Shown piece by piece: positions 45,172 through 56,639 of a stretch of 64,000 nucleotides of DNA; the first letter of the stretch is position 1, and every line of letters starts with the position of its first letter. The stretch spans positions 5,317,556-5,381,555 of the forward strand of contig RPFO01000080.1 in assembly GCA_009746045.1 (NCBI GenBank), written 5' to 3'. The translations under genes were made by a program, and so were the position numbers. The notes below the pieces were generated by a model. That model searched no databases and was not told where the DNA came from. It worked only from the letters and a program-made list of their open reading frames with translations. Source of the DNA: Mesostigma viride. Its lineage: Eukaryota > Streptophyta > Mesostigmatophyceae > Mesostigmatales > Mesostigmataceae.

Positions 45172-46659
45172 TCAGTTCCCCTTGGCCCCCTGGGGGTCTC
45201 GCAGCGCCCCTTTCGCCGCCATCAGCATGGCCTTTGCGGACGCGAGCGCGCGGTGGGAGTCCTCGTCTCGCACGCCCGAGGCCTCCAGGTTGGCTGCCAT
45301 CATCTGCGCGTCAAGAATCAGCTGCCGCGCCTTGCGTTCCAGCTCCGCGCGAATGTCCGCCAGGATGGCCACCTCGGCGTGGTCCACGGGCCGTGTGCCA
45401 GCATTCTGCCGCTGCTCCGCGCGCCGCGCCGCCGCCCGGGCCTTCCTCGCTGCCTCCTTTTCAGGGTCCACCGACCGTACCCTGGACGATGACGAGGACC
45501 GGTTGCGGGAGGCAGGCAACCTGGTGGTGAACGGCTCGTAGAGCGACGCCGCGGTGGGCTCGCCGCGAGGCCGCGAGGACGAGGAGGACGAGGAGACGCC
45601 CTTACGGTTGCGCATGCCCGCGATGATCTTCTCGCGGTACTCTGGCGTCTGCCACTTCTTCGCGATCGCGTCCCGGATGCGCTCCCGGTGCTGGACCGAC
45701 ATCACGCGGCCATTCTGCGGCTCCCTGGGATCCTTTGGCGCGCGCTTCTTGGCCGCGTCGTCATCGTCGTCGTCGACCAGGTCATCGTCCATGGCGTCCC
45801 TGGGCTCGGACACGGGGGGCGGCCCGGACGCAATCTTGATCTTGACTTCGCGCAGGCCCTCGCGCAGCGCGCTGTTGCGCTCGCTGCTGCTCGCCTCGAA
45901 GCGGGCGCGCAGCGCGAGGGAGATCTTCTTCCGTATCTCGGCCGACTGGCTGCGCCGCACGTTCTGCTTGAGCTTGGCCTTTACGTCCGGGCGAGACATG
46001 GCCGCCTTGGTGGCCGCCGAGATCTTGGCACGTGTCTCGTCCGTGTGCGTCTTGCCCTTGTTCCAGGGGACCCTGCCGTGGTTGGCTTTCCCGATGCGCT
46101 CCCGACGCATCCTTTCCCGCTCGTCCAAATCCCCGTCGCGTGTCTCGAGCGGAGAGTCCGCGCCGTTGGCAGACTTGGCGTCGGTTCCGTGCCGGCCCTC
46201 CTCATTTTCCCCCGAACTTCCCATTGACAGCCTCACAGACATCCCATTGCGGCTCTGGCCGGCAATGGCATCCGGCAACATCGTGAACGCGCCGTTGGTC
46301 GCAACCGCCGCGTGCCCATTGCGCTCCCTGTCCCCATTCATGCGTTCAAATCCCGCAGAGGCGGCGTCCCCCGCGTAGGCCTGCTGCTCAACCCCGACCG
46401 CCTCGTCTGTCCAAATGATGTCTACAGATGGCCTCATGCAGCCCTGAGTGGAGCTCGGCCGCCCACATGGCTTACCAGAACGCTGCCTCCCCAAGGAAAA
46501 CGCCGCAGGCAAGGCGCGGCTACCGCAAGCAAACCTTCCGAAGAATGATCCCTCGGCAATGGAATTGCAACGCCGTATGCAAATTTTGGGAACAGGAGAA
46601 GAGGTGCTCAGCACATTTCCTTGGCTCAAGCACACCGAGCCAAATGCGAGTGCCGCCAT
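45172..46659 (-). CDS. NUMOD3-motif protein, probably plastid-targeted
   Basis: Single long frame. I start it at the second ATG (46659), because MAALAFGSVCLSQGN...FFGRFACGSR resembles a chloroplast transit peptide; the frame is open upstream to 46791. The 495-residue protein has NUMOD3-type modules, short helix-rich DNA-binding repeats first described in homing endonucleases: block 1 at about 187-221 (RIGKANHGRVPWNKGKTHT, then ETRAKISAATKAAM), block 2 at 239-254, block 3 at 323-351 (HRERIRDAIAKKW), and a basic coiled-coil C-terminus at 400-495. No GIY-YIG or HNH nuclease domain is present. Plants have comparable plastid-predicted NUMOD3 proteins of unknown function. An Asp-rich stretch lies near 291-302. 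A possible 54-bp in-frame intron (GTAAGC...CTGTAG) near 46430-46480 would be unusually short for this genome. Confidence 0.82.
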   Translation of the reverse strand: MAALAFGSVCLSQGNVLSTSSPVPKICIRRCNSIAEGSFFGRFACGSRALPAAFSLGRQRSGKPCGRPSSTQGCMRPSVDIIWTDEAVGVEQQAYAGDAASAGFERMNGDRERNGHAAVATNGAFTMLPDAIAGQSRNGMSVRLSMGSSGENEEGRHGTDAKSANGADSPLETRDGDLDERERMRRERIGKANHGRVPWNKGKTHTDETRAKISAATKAAMSRPDVKAKLKQNVRRSQSAEIRKKISLALRARFEASSSERNSALREGLREVKIKIASGPPPVSEPRDAMDDDLVDDDDDDAAKKRAPKDPREPQNGRVMSVQHRERIRDAIAKKWQTPEYREKIIAGMRNRKGVSSSSSSSRPRGEPTAASLYEPFTTRLPASRNRSSSSSRVRSVDPEKEAARKARAAARRAEQRQNAGTRPVDHAEVAILADIRAELERKARQLILDAQMMAANLEASGVRDEDSHRALASAKAMLMAAKGALRDPQGAKGN

Positions 46660-48841
46660 TGCAGGCGGATGCGAGGAAGGCTCGCTGTGCCCCTCGCGCT
46701 GCGGCTCCCTTGCTGGGGTCGCCGCAAAAGTACCGAATAACCCCTTCCCGCCTACAGCCTCGGCGGCACGCGCACCGAAGGCAAAAAGCACTGCCCCAAT
46801 GTGCCGGTCCTCCGTCGGGTGCTGGTTATGGCCGCAGGGGCGTTTTCGCCGCTCGCCGGAACTTTAAACGACGGTGGCCGACTGCTGAGTCACATCGTCA
46901 ACAACAACAACAGGTCCAGCAAGAACTTTTAAGGGACTACGGCTTTTTCTAGCTGCCGCCACCGTTAGTTAAGTCAGTTGTTAGTTTGTTCTCGCGCCAC
47001 TGATCAGCTCGATGTCAGCACGACTTCAGGTACAAGATGTTCACTCGGGCAAGGGCGGCTACTGTACTGCTCATCTGCCCGTCGCTCGTGCGGTCTCCCG
47101 GCTTTGCAACTACACTACACGATAGAGTAATCGACTGTTGGTTGCTGGAATCGTATATCTGCGATGTTTGAGGCCCGTTGGCTTCGCGCGGGCCTGCCAC
47201 AGCCTGCCACGTCCAGCCAAGCTCGAGCTCAGCAGTACCAGTTCTGTCTCTTGCCGCGCCGCGCCGCGCCGCGCCTGTACGGCTCTCGGCGCTCGGTGCA
47301 ACAACAGTACAGTACTTGGCCGGCGCTGAGCTAGAGACTTGGCCGGAGTTGAGTTTATGCCCGCGCCAGTGGTCCGACAGGGTAATTCATTGCCTTATTC
47401 ATTCATTGCCTTATTCATTGGTTTTGGACTGCGTTATCGGGCGATCGACGTGCACAATGGTTTTTATTAAGATTATATTTGACAGGGACTTAACATGTGG
47501 GATGCTAGCAAACACTTAGAGACCACAAAAATGAAAAAAGTGGACCAGCCCGGCCGGCAGCCTGCCGGAGGAACGCGGACGCAAGCAAACACTATATACA
47601 GAGTGGACCAGTCTGGCCGGCGGCCTCCCGGGACGCAAGTTTTATTTCAAGACCATTAGTTCTCGTACATTGCGCCCGACAACATCACCTGCATGTCATA
47701 CGGTGTGCGCCCTATTTATTCCCGTTTTCTCGTCGCCCCTTGCGTTGGGGCACCTCCTCCCCATCCGACGGCTCCAAATCCTCCTGGCGCGCCGCAGCAA
47801 GGTCCATGTAGCATGTGCGGTACTACAGGCGATTCGACAGCATGCAGCATGCAGCATGTCGGGCCACTGGACTAGGCTATTCGGCTACCACTATGCGGTT
47901 TTCGGATAACTCTTTGCGGTTTTCGGATAACTCTTTGCGGTTTTTCGGATAACTCTTTGCGGTTTTCGGATAACTCTTTGCGGTTTTCGGATAACTCTTT
48001 GCGGTTTTCGGATAACTCTTTGCGGTTTTCGGTTGTACCTGTCCGTCGGTCCGTTGGATTCACACATCTGACGGTCGTAAATCGGTGGGAGAGTAATCGG
48101 GCGGGAGAGAAGAGCATTCTAGTGGATCGAGTGTATTAATACTGGATCCAAAACGGCTGGTCCTGCCTTATTATGGGGGTGGCAACTGGCAAACAGGTGT
48201 CTTGGCCGGCCTGGGAAAGAAACTGAACTGAACTGAACTTTCACTTCACTTAACACAACTCCGTCGGATACGGGATACCCGGCGTGGGAATAAACTGATG
48301 ACTGACTGACGTCTTACTGTACTGACTGCCGACTGGGGCAATTATCGTACTGCATGGGGGCATATCCTATGCCCCGCCCCCGGCTCTAATGACTCTGGGC
48401 TCTGGCCAGGCCGCCATAAATAAATCTCAGCGCCCTGCATCAGGGAAACACCACGGTACGCGCACCGGCACGAAAACCCCCATGTGCCACCCCGCGTGAA
48501 CTTCTGGTACGATACCCGTGGTCACGTGTGGTTTATACGGTATTACAGTAGGAATTTAGGATCCCCGCCCTGCAGCAATATATCTTCCGCGTATATTCCG
48601 GACGAGAATTACCTACATCGGCGCGAAGTCACGTGCCACTGGTGCCTGCAGCCCTTGCAAAGTTGCACAATTCAGCTTATATGCATGCTGCAGCTGCGTA
48701 CGTACTGCAGGCCGAGTGCCGACGTCCGCGTAGCTAGTGCCACGAAATATTTTAAAACGCTAGTGCAGTCGTCGACAACGGCCCTTTTTTAGGGTCGACC
48801 TTGCATGCGCAGCCGGCCAGTCTAATTAGCTAGCTAGGACC
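46660..48841. other. Divergent intergenic region
   Basis: Lies between the NUMOD3 gene (minus) and the four-TM gene (plus), so it should contain both promoters. It includes a GCCGC run at 47259, a two-copy repeat (GTGGACCAG...GGCCGGC) at 47538-47640, the 21-bp minisatellite, and a retroposon end with ACTGA units at 48225-48310. No other gene recognised. Confidence 0.45.
47895..48035 (+). repeat. 21-bp minisatellite (GCGGTTTTCGGATAACTCTTT)
   Basis: Six to seven units. Reading frames through it give a spurious repeating peptide. Confidence 0.95.
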
Positions 48842-50920
48842 ATGCTGACTTATAGGGTGTCACGCACGTTCGACGATGGCATTGACTTTTTAACCGATGG
48901 TACAGAACTGCAACGGCGGCCAGCTCAGGAGCGCGGACTCCTTTTCCATGAACAATATGCCGGGGCTGGCGGCGCCGGCGACGTCAAACTGGCCACAGAT
49001 GCAGCTCGGGGGCCTGCTACGTCAAAGAAGGACCGAGCCGGCTTCACTAGGGCAAGACATGATTGGATATTGGGAAGACTGTGGGACAGGCTCGGAAGAT
49101 GCAGGAAGTACGGAGACATTACGATCGATAGCCTCGAGAAAGAGCTGTCGGATATTATCACCATCTCGGGTTTGATTTTCGCTCTTGCGTTTGGCGCCCC
49201 CAGCTGGATCGCGGACGAGAAGGTGTCCGGCGATGCCCTTTGCTGCGATGTCGCCATTGATTTCGCGTCAAGAGATATCGGCTGGGGCGACATGGACTGG
49301 TGGGTAAACTTCATGTTCAGCGCGGCCAGCTTCAGTACCTTTGGCCTGAGCGGCATCACCTTGGCCATGGCCGCGACCCTCTACATCTACTTGGGGAAAT
49401 TCCATCCCGAGCCGAACGTGGACGACGAATGGCTGCCCCGCCTGTTCTTCATCCGGTTCCAGCGCATGTTCGCGTGCCTATACATCCTCCTCTTCACGGT
49501 CGTCTTCATCACGTCCCCCACGTCGTGCATCGCTCTGTACATGGACAAATTCCCCACGAGGCGGTGGTTCTTTGGCGGGTTCGCGATTATCTTCTGGTTC
49601 CTCGCAGTCGCATTGTTATACCCGATCATGTACAACTTCAAGGCGTTCAAGAGGAGCATCGGCACACTGGACAACGACTCGGACGACGAGGCTGAGTACA
49701 GCGACACGGTGCCAATGAGCCCCCTGGCAGGCGGCGCCAATGCCATTAAAGCGCATGACGTGACATCCGGTGCAGCACTGGCGTCTGTTAATAATACCTT
49801 GCAGCAAGCCCACCTACCTGGTGCGGACGTGGATCAGCCCGAGGTCACTGAGGTCGAGTACTTTGACGGCCGTGGGCCGGCGGCCGCAGTTAATAATAAT
49901 ATCACTGGGCTAGCCGATATTGGTACTGGGTTAACCAGGCCCGGGGGGGCGTATGGTAACAGCGACATCAAGGACAGGTGTCCAGTCCCGGGAGACCCGT
50001 ACACGCGTTCCCCCCCCCGCCAGGCCCTTGTGGAAGAAATGCTGTCGCACGCGTTCTCCAACGCCGAGCGTGTGCGGCTGCGCCAGCAGCTCCCAGGGGC
50101 CCGCTTCGTGTGGCACGAGGCAGGTATGTACACAGCCGCGGAGCGGTCCCTGGGCGCGCCCCTGCTGGCCAAGCTGCAGGTGTTTGTCGGGTCGCTCTAC
50201 ATGTGGGACATCCTCGACTGCCTCATGAAAAATCTCTCGAAGCGGTGGGCCGCATGCCAGAAGTCGTGCGACGCCCGCGGCGCCCGCAGGGACATGGTCC
50301 GCCTGTCCAACACCCTGCGGGGGCTCGTCGCCGTCAAGCACCCTGTCAGGGACGGCGCAGGCGCGGCGGAGGTGAACGCGAGGGTGTACGTGCTCAAGAT
50401 CCCGAGCTACGCGTACCTGGGAGTCGGCGGGCTGGAGAGTTTCCCCGTGGCCAAGCTCCCGGGGTCGTTCGGGCCGCGTGACAAGCTTCTTCTGCGGGTC
50501 CCGTACGCGGGGCAAAAGTCGTCGTGGCGTACGGACCGGGTGCGGGTGTTTGGTTTATTGACCGAGAACATGGTCCATTCGAACGTAATCGAGGGGAACA
50601 GGGATGGCTTCCCGTCCGACGACGTCGTTCCCCGCCGGCTCATCTTTCAGCTGGTCTCGGATCGGATCGACCCGAGTTTCCTGTCGAGGACGCACCGAGA
50701 TCGGCTGGTCGCGCTCGGATTGGACGAATTCGGGGAGAAGGCCAAGGAGCCCGATCGGATCGGGGCGGGGAGGGGGCCGTTTGTAAACGTGGTCAAGGGC
50801 TACATGCACCGGGAGCTCAAGGGATATAGTGAGGCGTGCGCGCGCATGCTGGACGGCATATCGGTGTTCTGGCGCAAAGAGTGCATGCCGCTGGACAGTG
50901 TTTTGTCCAACTATGAGTGA
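48842..50920 (+). CDS. Unrecognised four-TM protein, 692 residues, intronless
   Basis: A single uninterrupted frame with GC-rich third positions, clearly coding. Four hydrophobic segments lie in the N-terminal half: about 105-122, 154-184, 209-233 and 243-264. An acidic linker follows (DNDSDDEAEYSD, about 276-288), then a low-complexity region, and from about 400 a predicted soluble domain of about 290 residues rich in basic and aromatic residues (for example LVAVKHPV, YAYLGVGGLESFPV, GYMHRELKGY). There is no cleavable signal peptide at the N-terminus. I do not recognise the family and assign no function. Lack of introns contrasts with the other long genes here and could mean a retrogene or a member of an intron-poor family. 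The start is the first ATG of the frame. Confidence 0.65.
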   Translation: MLTYRVSRTFDDGIDFLTDGTELQRRPAQERGLLFHEQYAGAGGAGDVKLATDAARGPATSKKDRAGFTRARHDWILGRLWDRLGRCRKYGDITIDSLEKELSDIITISGLIFALAFGAPSWIADEKVSGDALCCDVAIDFASRDIGWGDMDWWVNFMFSAASFSTFGLSGITLAMAATLYIYLGKFHPEPNVDDEWLPRLFFIRFQRMFACLYILLFTVVFITSPTSCIALYMDKFPTRRWFFGGFAIIFWFLAVALLYPIMYNFKAFKRSIGTLDNDSDDEAEYSDTVPMSPLAGGANAIKAHDVTSGAALASVNNTLQQAHLPGADVDQPEVTEVEYFDGRGPAAAVNNNITGLADIGTGLTRPGGAYGNSDIKDRCPVPGDPYTRSPPRQALVEEMLSHAFSNAERVRLRQQLPGARFVWHEAGMYTAAERSLGAPLLAKLQVFVGSLYMWDILDCLMKNLSKRWAACQKSCDARGARRDMVRLSNTLRGLVAVKHPVRDGAGAAEVNARVYVLKIPSYAYLGVGGLESFPVAKLPGSFGPRDKLLLRVPYAGQKSSWRTDRVRVFGLLTENMVHSNVIEGNRDGFPSDDVVPRRLIFQLVSDRIDPSFLSRTHRDRLVALGLDEFGEKAKEPDRIGAGRGPFVNVVKGYMHRELKGYSEACARMLDGISVFWRKECMPLDSVLSNYE

Positions 50921-51516
50921 GCTATAGGTGGACTTGTGTTTATAATTGTGAGCTGAATTGACCTATACGTGTCAAAAAATTTATCATTGCATGCCCTTAC
51001 ACGGAATTAAACTTCTTGTATTGGGTCTCCTGTAAGCTATAAGCCCTGTGAGGCTGCAGGCCTACTAAGGGGCCGTTGGGCGGAGGACGGTGGATGTAAA
51101 ATGCATACTATACGCTCTCTCTTTTTTAATTTCAGTTTCAGGTGGAGACTTACCAGTTCACAATTCACATTGGTACAGTACGATTGTTCCAGTATTTCAG
51201 ACATCACGCTGATTTGCCCTATGTTTCCCAGGTTGTAAAATACGTGTGCGGGGTATAATACGTGGACTTAAAATACGCGTATTATACGTGGGGGGTATAA
51301 AATACGCGGTGGTAAAATGCGCGACAGTTTTTGTGGTCCAATTGTCAGTCACCCAATTAGCACGCTCCTTGATGATGGTCGTGCAGTTATTACAACTGAA
51401 ATTTGGTGTATATGCTTATTTATTAACATCTTCCATTTATGCCCTGCAATCCTATCTGATTATGATTTGTTAAATGCAGGGGGGAGCATGCTGCAACGGG
51501 AATGGTAAGGATTCAA
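50921..51516. other. 3' flank of the four-TM gene
   Basis: AT-rich. It contains a 27-bp match (51205-51231) to the LINE-B sequence at 14590-14610 and repeated AAAATACGCG / TATTATACG phrases at 51236-51320, also seen at 56893-56920. Confidence 0.4.
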
Positions 51517-52150
51517 TTAATTAATTGATTGTAAGGAAAGCCATCCACTATATAATGCATGAGAGGACATAAGACACAACTTCCGAGAAGGAGGGGTGAC
51601 GTGCCCTCCTTTGTACTGGATCATGCCGGCCACCATCTGCTTGAAAGAGGCGCTCTCAGCCGCATTGAAGGCAATGCCGTTCTCGATAAAAAATTCGGCA
51701 GCCAGCAGCTGGACACCTTTCTCGTCGACGGGAACCAGCCATTTGGTGATGCTCAGCTGGCCTTTGCTGGGAACCGACGACAATTAAGTCAGCCGGCGCA
51801 GCCCCTCCCATCTCCGCCATTGCCCTGTTCAAATTGTGCTGCTTCTTGGCGTCTGACTGCTGCGACTTGTTGTTATACATCCTGAGAAACTTGCTCCGGA
51901 TATTCGGTGGAATTTTGTCGCAGGGTAACATCCCTTCCCCTGCGATTCCGGCAAAGTGTGCACGGACTCGGAATACGCTGATTGCCCCCGCCCCGTATGA
52001 GAACTTCTTGTTGCAAAATGAGCAGAACTTATTCGACACAAACTGCGTTTTGCTACTAACAGCATCTGTGACTGCTTCTTTCTTCTCGAGAACGAAATCC
52101 CATTCAGGCCCTTTCTTCCTCATGGCTGCAAATCGAAAATGGCTGCACAC
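51517..52150 (-). pseudogene. hAT transposase N-terminal fragment
   Basis: Two minus-strand frames joined by a frameshift or lost intron near 51780. The upstream frame (52150-51656) carries a BED-type zinc finger: C-x2-C in FCSFCNKKF, then RAHFAGIAGEGMLPCDKIPP, with spacing typical of hAT transposases. The downstream frame (51783-51517) carries the conserved hAT/DUF659-like segment QLSITKWLVPV...ENGIAFNAAESASFKQMV...PPSRKL. The catalytic DDE region is absent. It represents a broken DNA transposon; terminal repeats were not found. Confidence 0.7.
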
Positions 52151-52455
52151 TGTCGCACAGTCGCACTGGCCTCGTCGTCGCTATATTGCATTACACCGTC
52201 AGTAGCACAGCTGGCATTTGCTGGCACACTGTTATTAGGTATGCGTTATGTACCTAGTCCTAGCTGTCTCCTACCGCCTACCGGCCAAACATTTTGCAAG
52301 GCTTGCGCTTTATGAAAAGAACTGTACGCATCTACTTCTAGTAGTAAAAATCTCAAATGTGCAGTGAGCGCGCCGCGCCCAGAATCTGGGCACCGCGCCA
52401 GTGCCCGCTGCCCGCTGGTACCCCCGAAAAATTCTAGCTTAAAATTCTAGCGAAA

Positions 52456-52600
52456 AAGGCTGAACTCACAGGTCCGGGGGAACAAGGTGTGCGAACGGGT
52501 GTGCGAACGGGTTTGCGAACGGCCGTGTGAACCGTTTCGTCGCGTCTGTTCGCCGGCCTGTTCGCACACCCGTTCACTGACTCACAGGGTCGGAAAATGC
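52456..52600 (+). mobile_element. Foldback/MITE-like element with GTGTGCGAACGG units
   Basis: Left end GGCTGAACTCACAGGTCCGG followed by three GTGCGAACGG-type units; right end carries the inverse (CCTGTTCGCACACCCGTTCA, then ACTCACAGGG). The same terminal sequence closes the element at 56640-56872. Confidence 0.65.
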
Positions 52601-53400
52601 TCATTGGGGAAGGTCACAGAAAAATTTGCGCGGGAAAGTCGGCGCACCTTGGCGCGGACCGATCCTGGCCACAAACTGCACGTTCCAGCTTGTGTCAACC
52701 AAGTGACATCGTCGGCGTTCATGGTCATCATTCCAAACTATGGCCGACACTTGATCAGTGCTTCCTGCTTCTAGCCATCACGAACGTGATCTCGCTACGG
52801 ATCTTTGTAGCTTTTGGGATTGCACCAAAGGTTTTGTGTCATTTCCCCTCCACATTGCATGTCTGCCACAGTGACTTGTTCATGACGTTCTCCTGGCGCC
52901 GATCCTATTCGAGAGAGTTACTGATATACCTGCGTTCTAGTTTGGCATTCTACGCGTCAGTTATTCTCTGTAGTTACATTACAAGCGTCATTGGGCAGCC
53001 ATTCGTCTTAGCTAGAGTAGGCTGGCGTATTTCTTGGCTGTGACTCGATTCTTGGCCTGGTTAGACAAAGGCGTTCGTATCCTTGATCTGCTTCCCGTTT
53101 GATAGCCTTTCCCCACTCCTCGTTAGTCGTTTCTGGCAGCAATCATGGGTTGGCAAAGTATACGTACGATGATGGCTACGCTTTATAAAAGGCAGAAGCT
53201 TCGCCAGCAACGGGATCTGTTAATACCATCACGTGCTCGTGCCGGGGGGGGGGGGGGGGGCTAATCGCGAGGACATGTTCCGCGCAGTCAGAGAAGATGA
53301 TCCGCCGGGCGTGGGCCTCGCAACTGCGCGGGTGTCACGCCGGGTTTTGAGTCCATTGAAAGGATCAATGACTTCGCGTTCCAGATGAGGAGGTGGCGAC
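52601..53400. other. Unassigned DNA with poly-G run
   Basis: An open frame at 52597-53043 (+) has no recognised motif. A run of about 18 G at 53244-53261. Confidence 0.35.
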
Positions 53401-53740
53401 GAGGCGATCCTGAGACTGCGGGCCGGGAGATTGATGCAGGAAACGTCTCAGGTCACGCTTGACGCTTTCGATTATCTTCTTGACGAGATTGGACCTGTCA
53501 TTCAGCGCCCGCGAGGTCCCAATGTGCGGCGTGACGTCGTCTCTCCGGACACCACGTCAAAGGGTTTTCTGAAGTATATTGCCCGCAACTGTGACTGAGT
53601 CAGTTCCGGTGTCACTTCCAACACACTCGGTGCAGCAACGGCGCGATGCCGGGGATTTTGTTAAGGAAGCTTTGATGAAGGCGTTGTACGACTTGCTGGT
53701 TCTGGGTGAAATGAGCTGGACAGACGATTGTGGTTGGGGC
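53401..53740 (+). pseudogene. Possible PIF/Harbinger transposase remnant
   Basis: The frame at 53401-53598 includes QVTLDAFDYLLDEIGPVI, which resembles the N-terminal helical region of PIF/Harbinger transposases (pattern FDYLL...I.P.I). A second frame includes RRDAGDFVKEALMKALYD. The match is short and the frame is broken; no DDE residues are visible. Confidence 0.35.
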
Positions 53741-54623
53741 ATTACCATACACAATGGCATATGTTTGCTTCCATTCACATACCTTGGTATGGAGCCTTTT
53801 TGTATATATTCGAGTGTATATCATGTGCTCTCGGGAGTTTATACAGTACATGGCAGGTAGAATATGCGAAGTTCATGCTGGTGTCACTGTGATGAGTAAG
53901 AGCTAATGCACCATTACCACCACTGTAAGCATGCTGGTTGGGTTGTGCATGACAAAAAACCGTGACAGGCATCACATTACACTTGACAACGTACCTTGGG
54001 CGTGCATGCGCCTCACTCACAACATGCACCTTTTGGCCTTTGGGCCAGGTGCCAGGATCAGATGCCACTCTGGTGACCTGCACTGCTACACGCAAGGCCA
54101 GCATTACATGCCAATCACTGCACATGTGCATGACAATCTACGTGCGGTGTATGTGCGGTGAATGATGCAACCTACTTGGTAGCATACCACATAAGACGTA
54201 CATTTGTAAAATTGAATGATAAGGAGATGTCGCCTCATGCACGGAAGGCTTCCTACTAGGCTTTCACACAGTGTTCATATTTTCTTGCATCTAAGGAAAT
54301 ATGAGAGCCCCCACATTCCTACAAGTAAGTTCCTCGATTTCCCTTACATGGCACACCCATTTTCTTTTTGCTGTGGGGAGTTTTCCTTCCCACCTGTTTT
54401 CCTTTTCCTATTTTACCTTTTTATACCTTATTGATCACATTTTCTTTCTACCGATATCTTTCTTATTATTCATATTAATTAAATTATCTATGCTTTTACT
54501 TTATATTTATTCAACTTTCTATATTTCCTTATAAGTGAGATAACTTTCTGTAGTTTTTTTTTTTTACTTATTGCTGTAATCTCATTTCTTCTTCTTTATG
54601 TTTATTATATTTATTATGATTAA
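53741..54623. other. Intergenic, T-rich from 54340
   Basis: No gene recognised. The T-rich stretch at 54340-54620 yields hydrophobic spurious frames. Confidence 0.4.
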
Positions 54624-54690
54624 TTAATTAATAAAACTCGTGCTCCCGTTGGGGAGTCACGGAGTATTAACCCCAATGGATGGCTTGAAG
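54624..54690 (-). mobile_element. HAL1-like 3' tail fragment
   Basis: TTAA repeat followed by ACTCGTGCTCCCGTTGGGGA and GTCACGGAGTATTAA, identical in layout to 62035-62090. Confidence 0.75.
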
Positions 54691-56639
54691 GGGGCGGTAT
54701 GCACACACTCCTACTGGTCTATTGTATCTAGATGGAGCCAGATCCTAGGTCGCATTCCTAGGTCGCTTAGGCCATTCTTCCCATGTAGGCGCAAGTAGGC
54801 TTCATCCCCACAACAGGAGGCGGGTTCATTGTCCTTGGGGACCTGGGCATTCTTTATCTTTACTTTAACGTAATCTTACATTGTTCTTATCATGTGCTAC
54901 TTATCTATCATTCTTCTTTTCTTTTTATTTTCACTACTTGCGTCCATGAATGGTTGTCTCACTTAATAAAATGAATAGTTGTCTGACTCAATAAAACTTA
55001 GTTATACACTCTTCCATCTCTGGTTGTCTCCTTGATACACTCTTCCACCTTCCACCTATGAACTGGAGTTAGCTGGTTATAGGAGGCGTTTGACCCAGAT
55101 TGTTGGGATGGAGATCCTGGGAACCACGGGCGCTCAAACTACGAACTAGAAACCCCTGACCCTTAGCCCAACGTATTGCCTATTAATTATCATATCCTGG
55201 ATGACCTCTTTGTCCCTTTTGTTTATTCTTCTTCTCATCCCCTTTTTATTTTTTGTTTTAACTTTTATTATTTTCCATCCACCACCCGGTCAGCCCTTTT
55301 GTGTTCACCATTCTCTCTCCTTCCACGTATGTCTTCCTACAGACCCCCCCCATGATCTTCGCGCCTTTCCTCTCAGACGACTACTAGTAGTCCTCACACG
55401 ACGTAAGACCGCCATGCGTCCAGGAATACTTGTCTCACTGATTTGTCGGGAGCCGCGTGGCTATCTGTAGGAAGACCTGCATGGAGGGAGACAGACGATA
55501 ACAAAGCAAAAAGGGTTTGAGGGGGAAATAAAACAAACGAAGAAGGAAAAAGAGAATACACGCACACAATTTTATGTTAGTATAGGGCCAGATTCTGTGC
55601 ACTTCAGCTATGCATGCCACAACAGCCCCTCCACCTCTTATACAACCCCTCCCATTCCATATGTGTACTGACTGGGCTGGAAGGCACTTCATTCCTAGTA
55701 GGCATACCATGCCACCGCAAGAAAGCCAAGGGGCTGCCCAGGGCATGATTGATCTGATGGATTATACCAGATGGTTTAAGGCTTAGGCCACCTGATATCA
55801 AGATAACACAATCATCTGAACCCAGGTGTCTAATGATTTTACCTCAAATTATCGCTTGCTAAGCGCCATCCTCCTCGACACACTGGCCATTGTCGCAAAG
55901 ACGTGACGGCGATGTTTTTATAAAGAAGACTGACATGATATGGCACCTTATGAGACAAAACATTGGACGGCGAGGTCACCTACATGTGGCTGCATGATTG
56001 ATGAGTTGCAGAGGGAGGATGCCTTGAAAACATTCCAAAAAAATTGTTTGACCCACCGTCCAACGTCATGAATCATTGAACAGCATGCGTCGAATTCAAC
56101 GTGACAGTTCGTGCAAACCAACACATCCACCGCCCTACCGTCGGACGGCCGCGTCTCCCTATCCGCAACGCCAGCATGCAATATCTGACGAGTGGAATTT
56201 TTTACGTTGATGCCGGAACGATTATAGCAAGCTCGGCTGAAGTTGGTTCTGCCGTATTTGATTGACGCCGCAATCGCCTTCCGCCGCAGGTTGCATAGAA
56301 GATACGTCGCCCGCGCTGCTATCCGAGGCGCTGGCAGGGCCTAACTCTTGCTGGCTAGGACTGCCTTCACCTTTTTTCGGCTAGTTTAGAAGGACTCCGC
56401 CTATGATAAGAAAACCAGGCGGGTTCGAGTCGGCCGTGGTGCCCGCGGCTTCGCGACTAGAAGCTAGACAGTCATTCATCCCATATGCATTCCATTTCCA
56501 CCCTGCTAAGGACGCGGTGTGTGCCCACGAGACGAAGTCGACGTGTAAATAACCACATTATTAATTAATTGATGGCTGCCAGCCACCACCATACGCATGC
56601 CTCGCCTAGCTTCCCGCGAGAACGAGGTGATTTGGTCGC
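54691..56639. other. Intergenic, no gene recognised
   Basis: AT-rich DNA with a copy of GGTTGTCTCCTTGATAC at 55022. Short frames only. A tRNA B-box-like GGGTTCGAGTC at 56419 stands alone. Confidence 0.4.

Noticed and set aside
45182-46378. Plus-strand ORFs of up to 274 codons
   Set aside because: Antisense shadow of the GC-rich NUMOD3 gene, which has recognisable modules on the minus strand.
46425-46485. 54-bp intron in the NUMOD3 gene
   Set aside because: Splice-like ends exist and the frame is kept either way, but the smallest confident intron here is 178 bp; left as coding.
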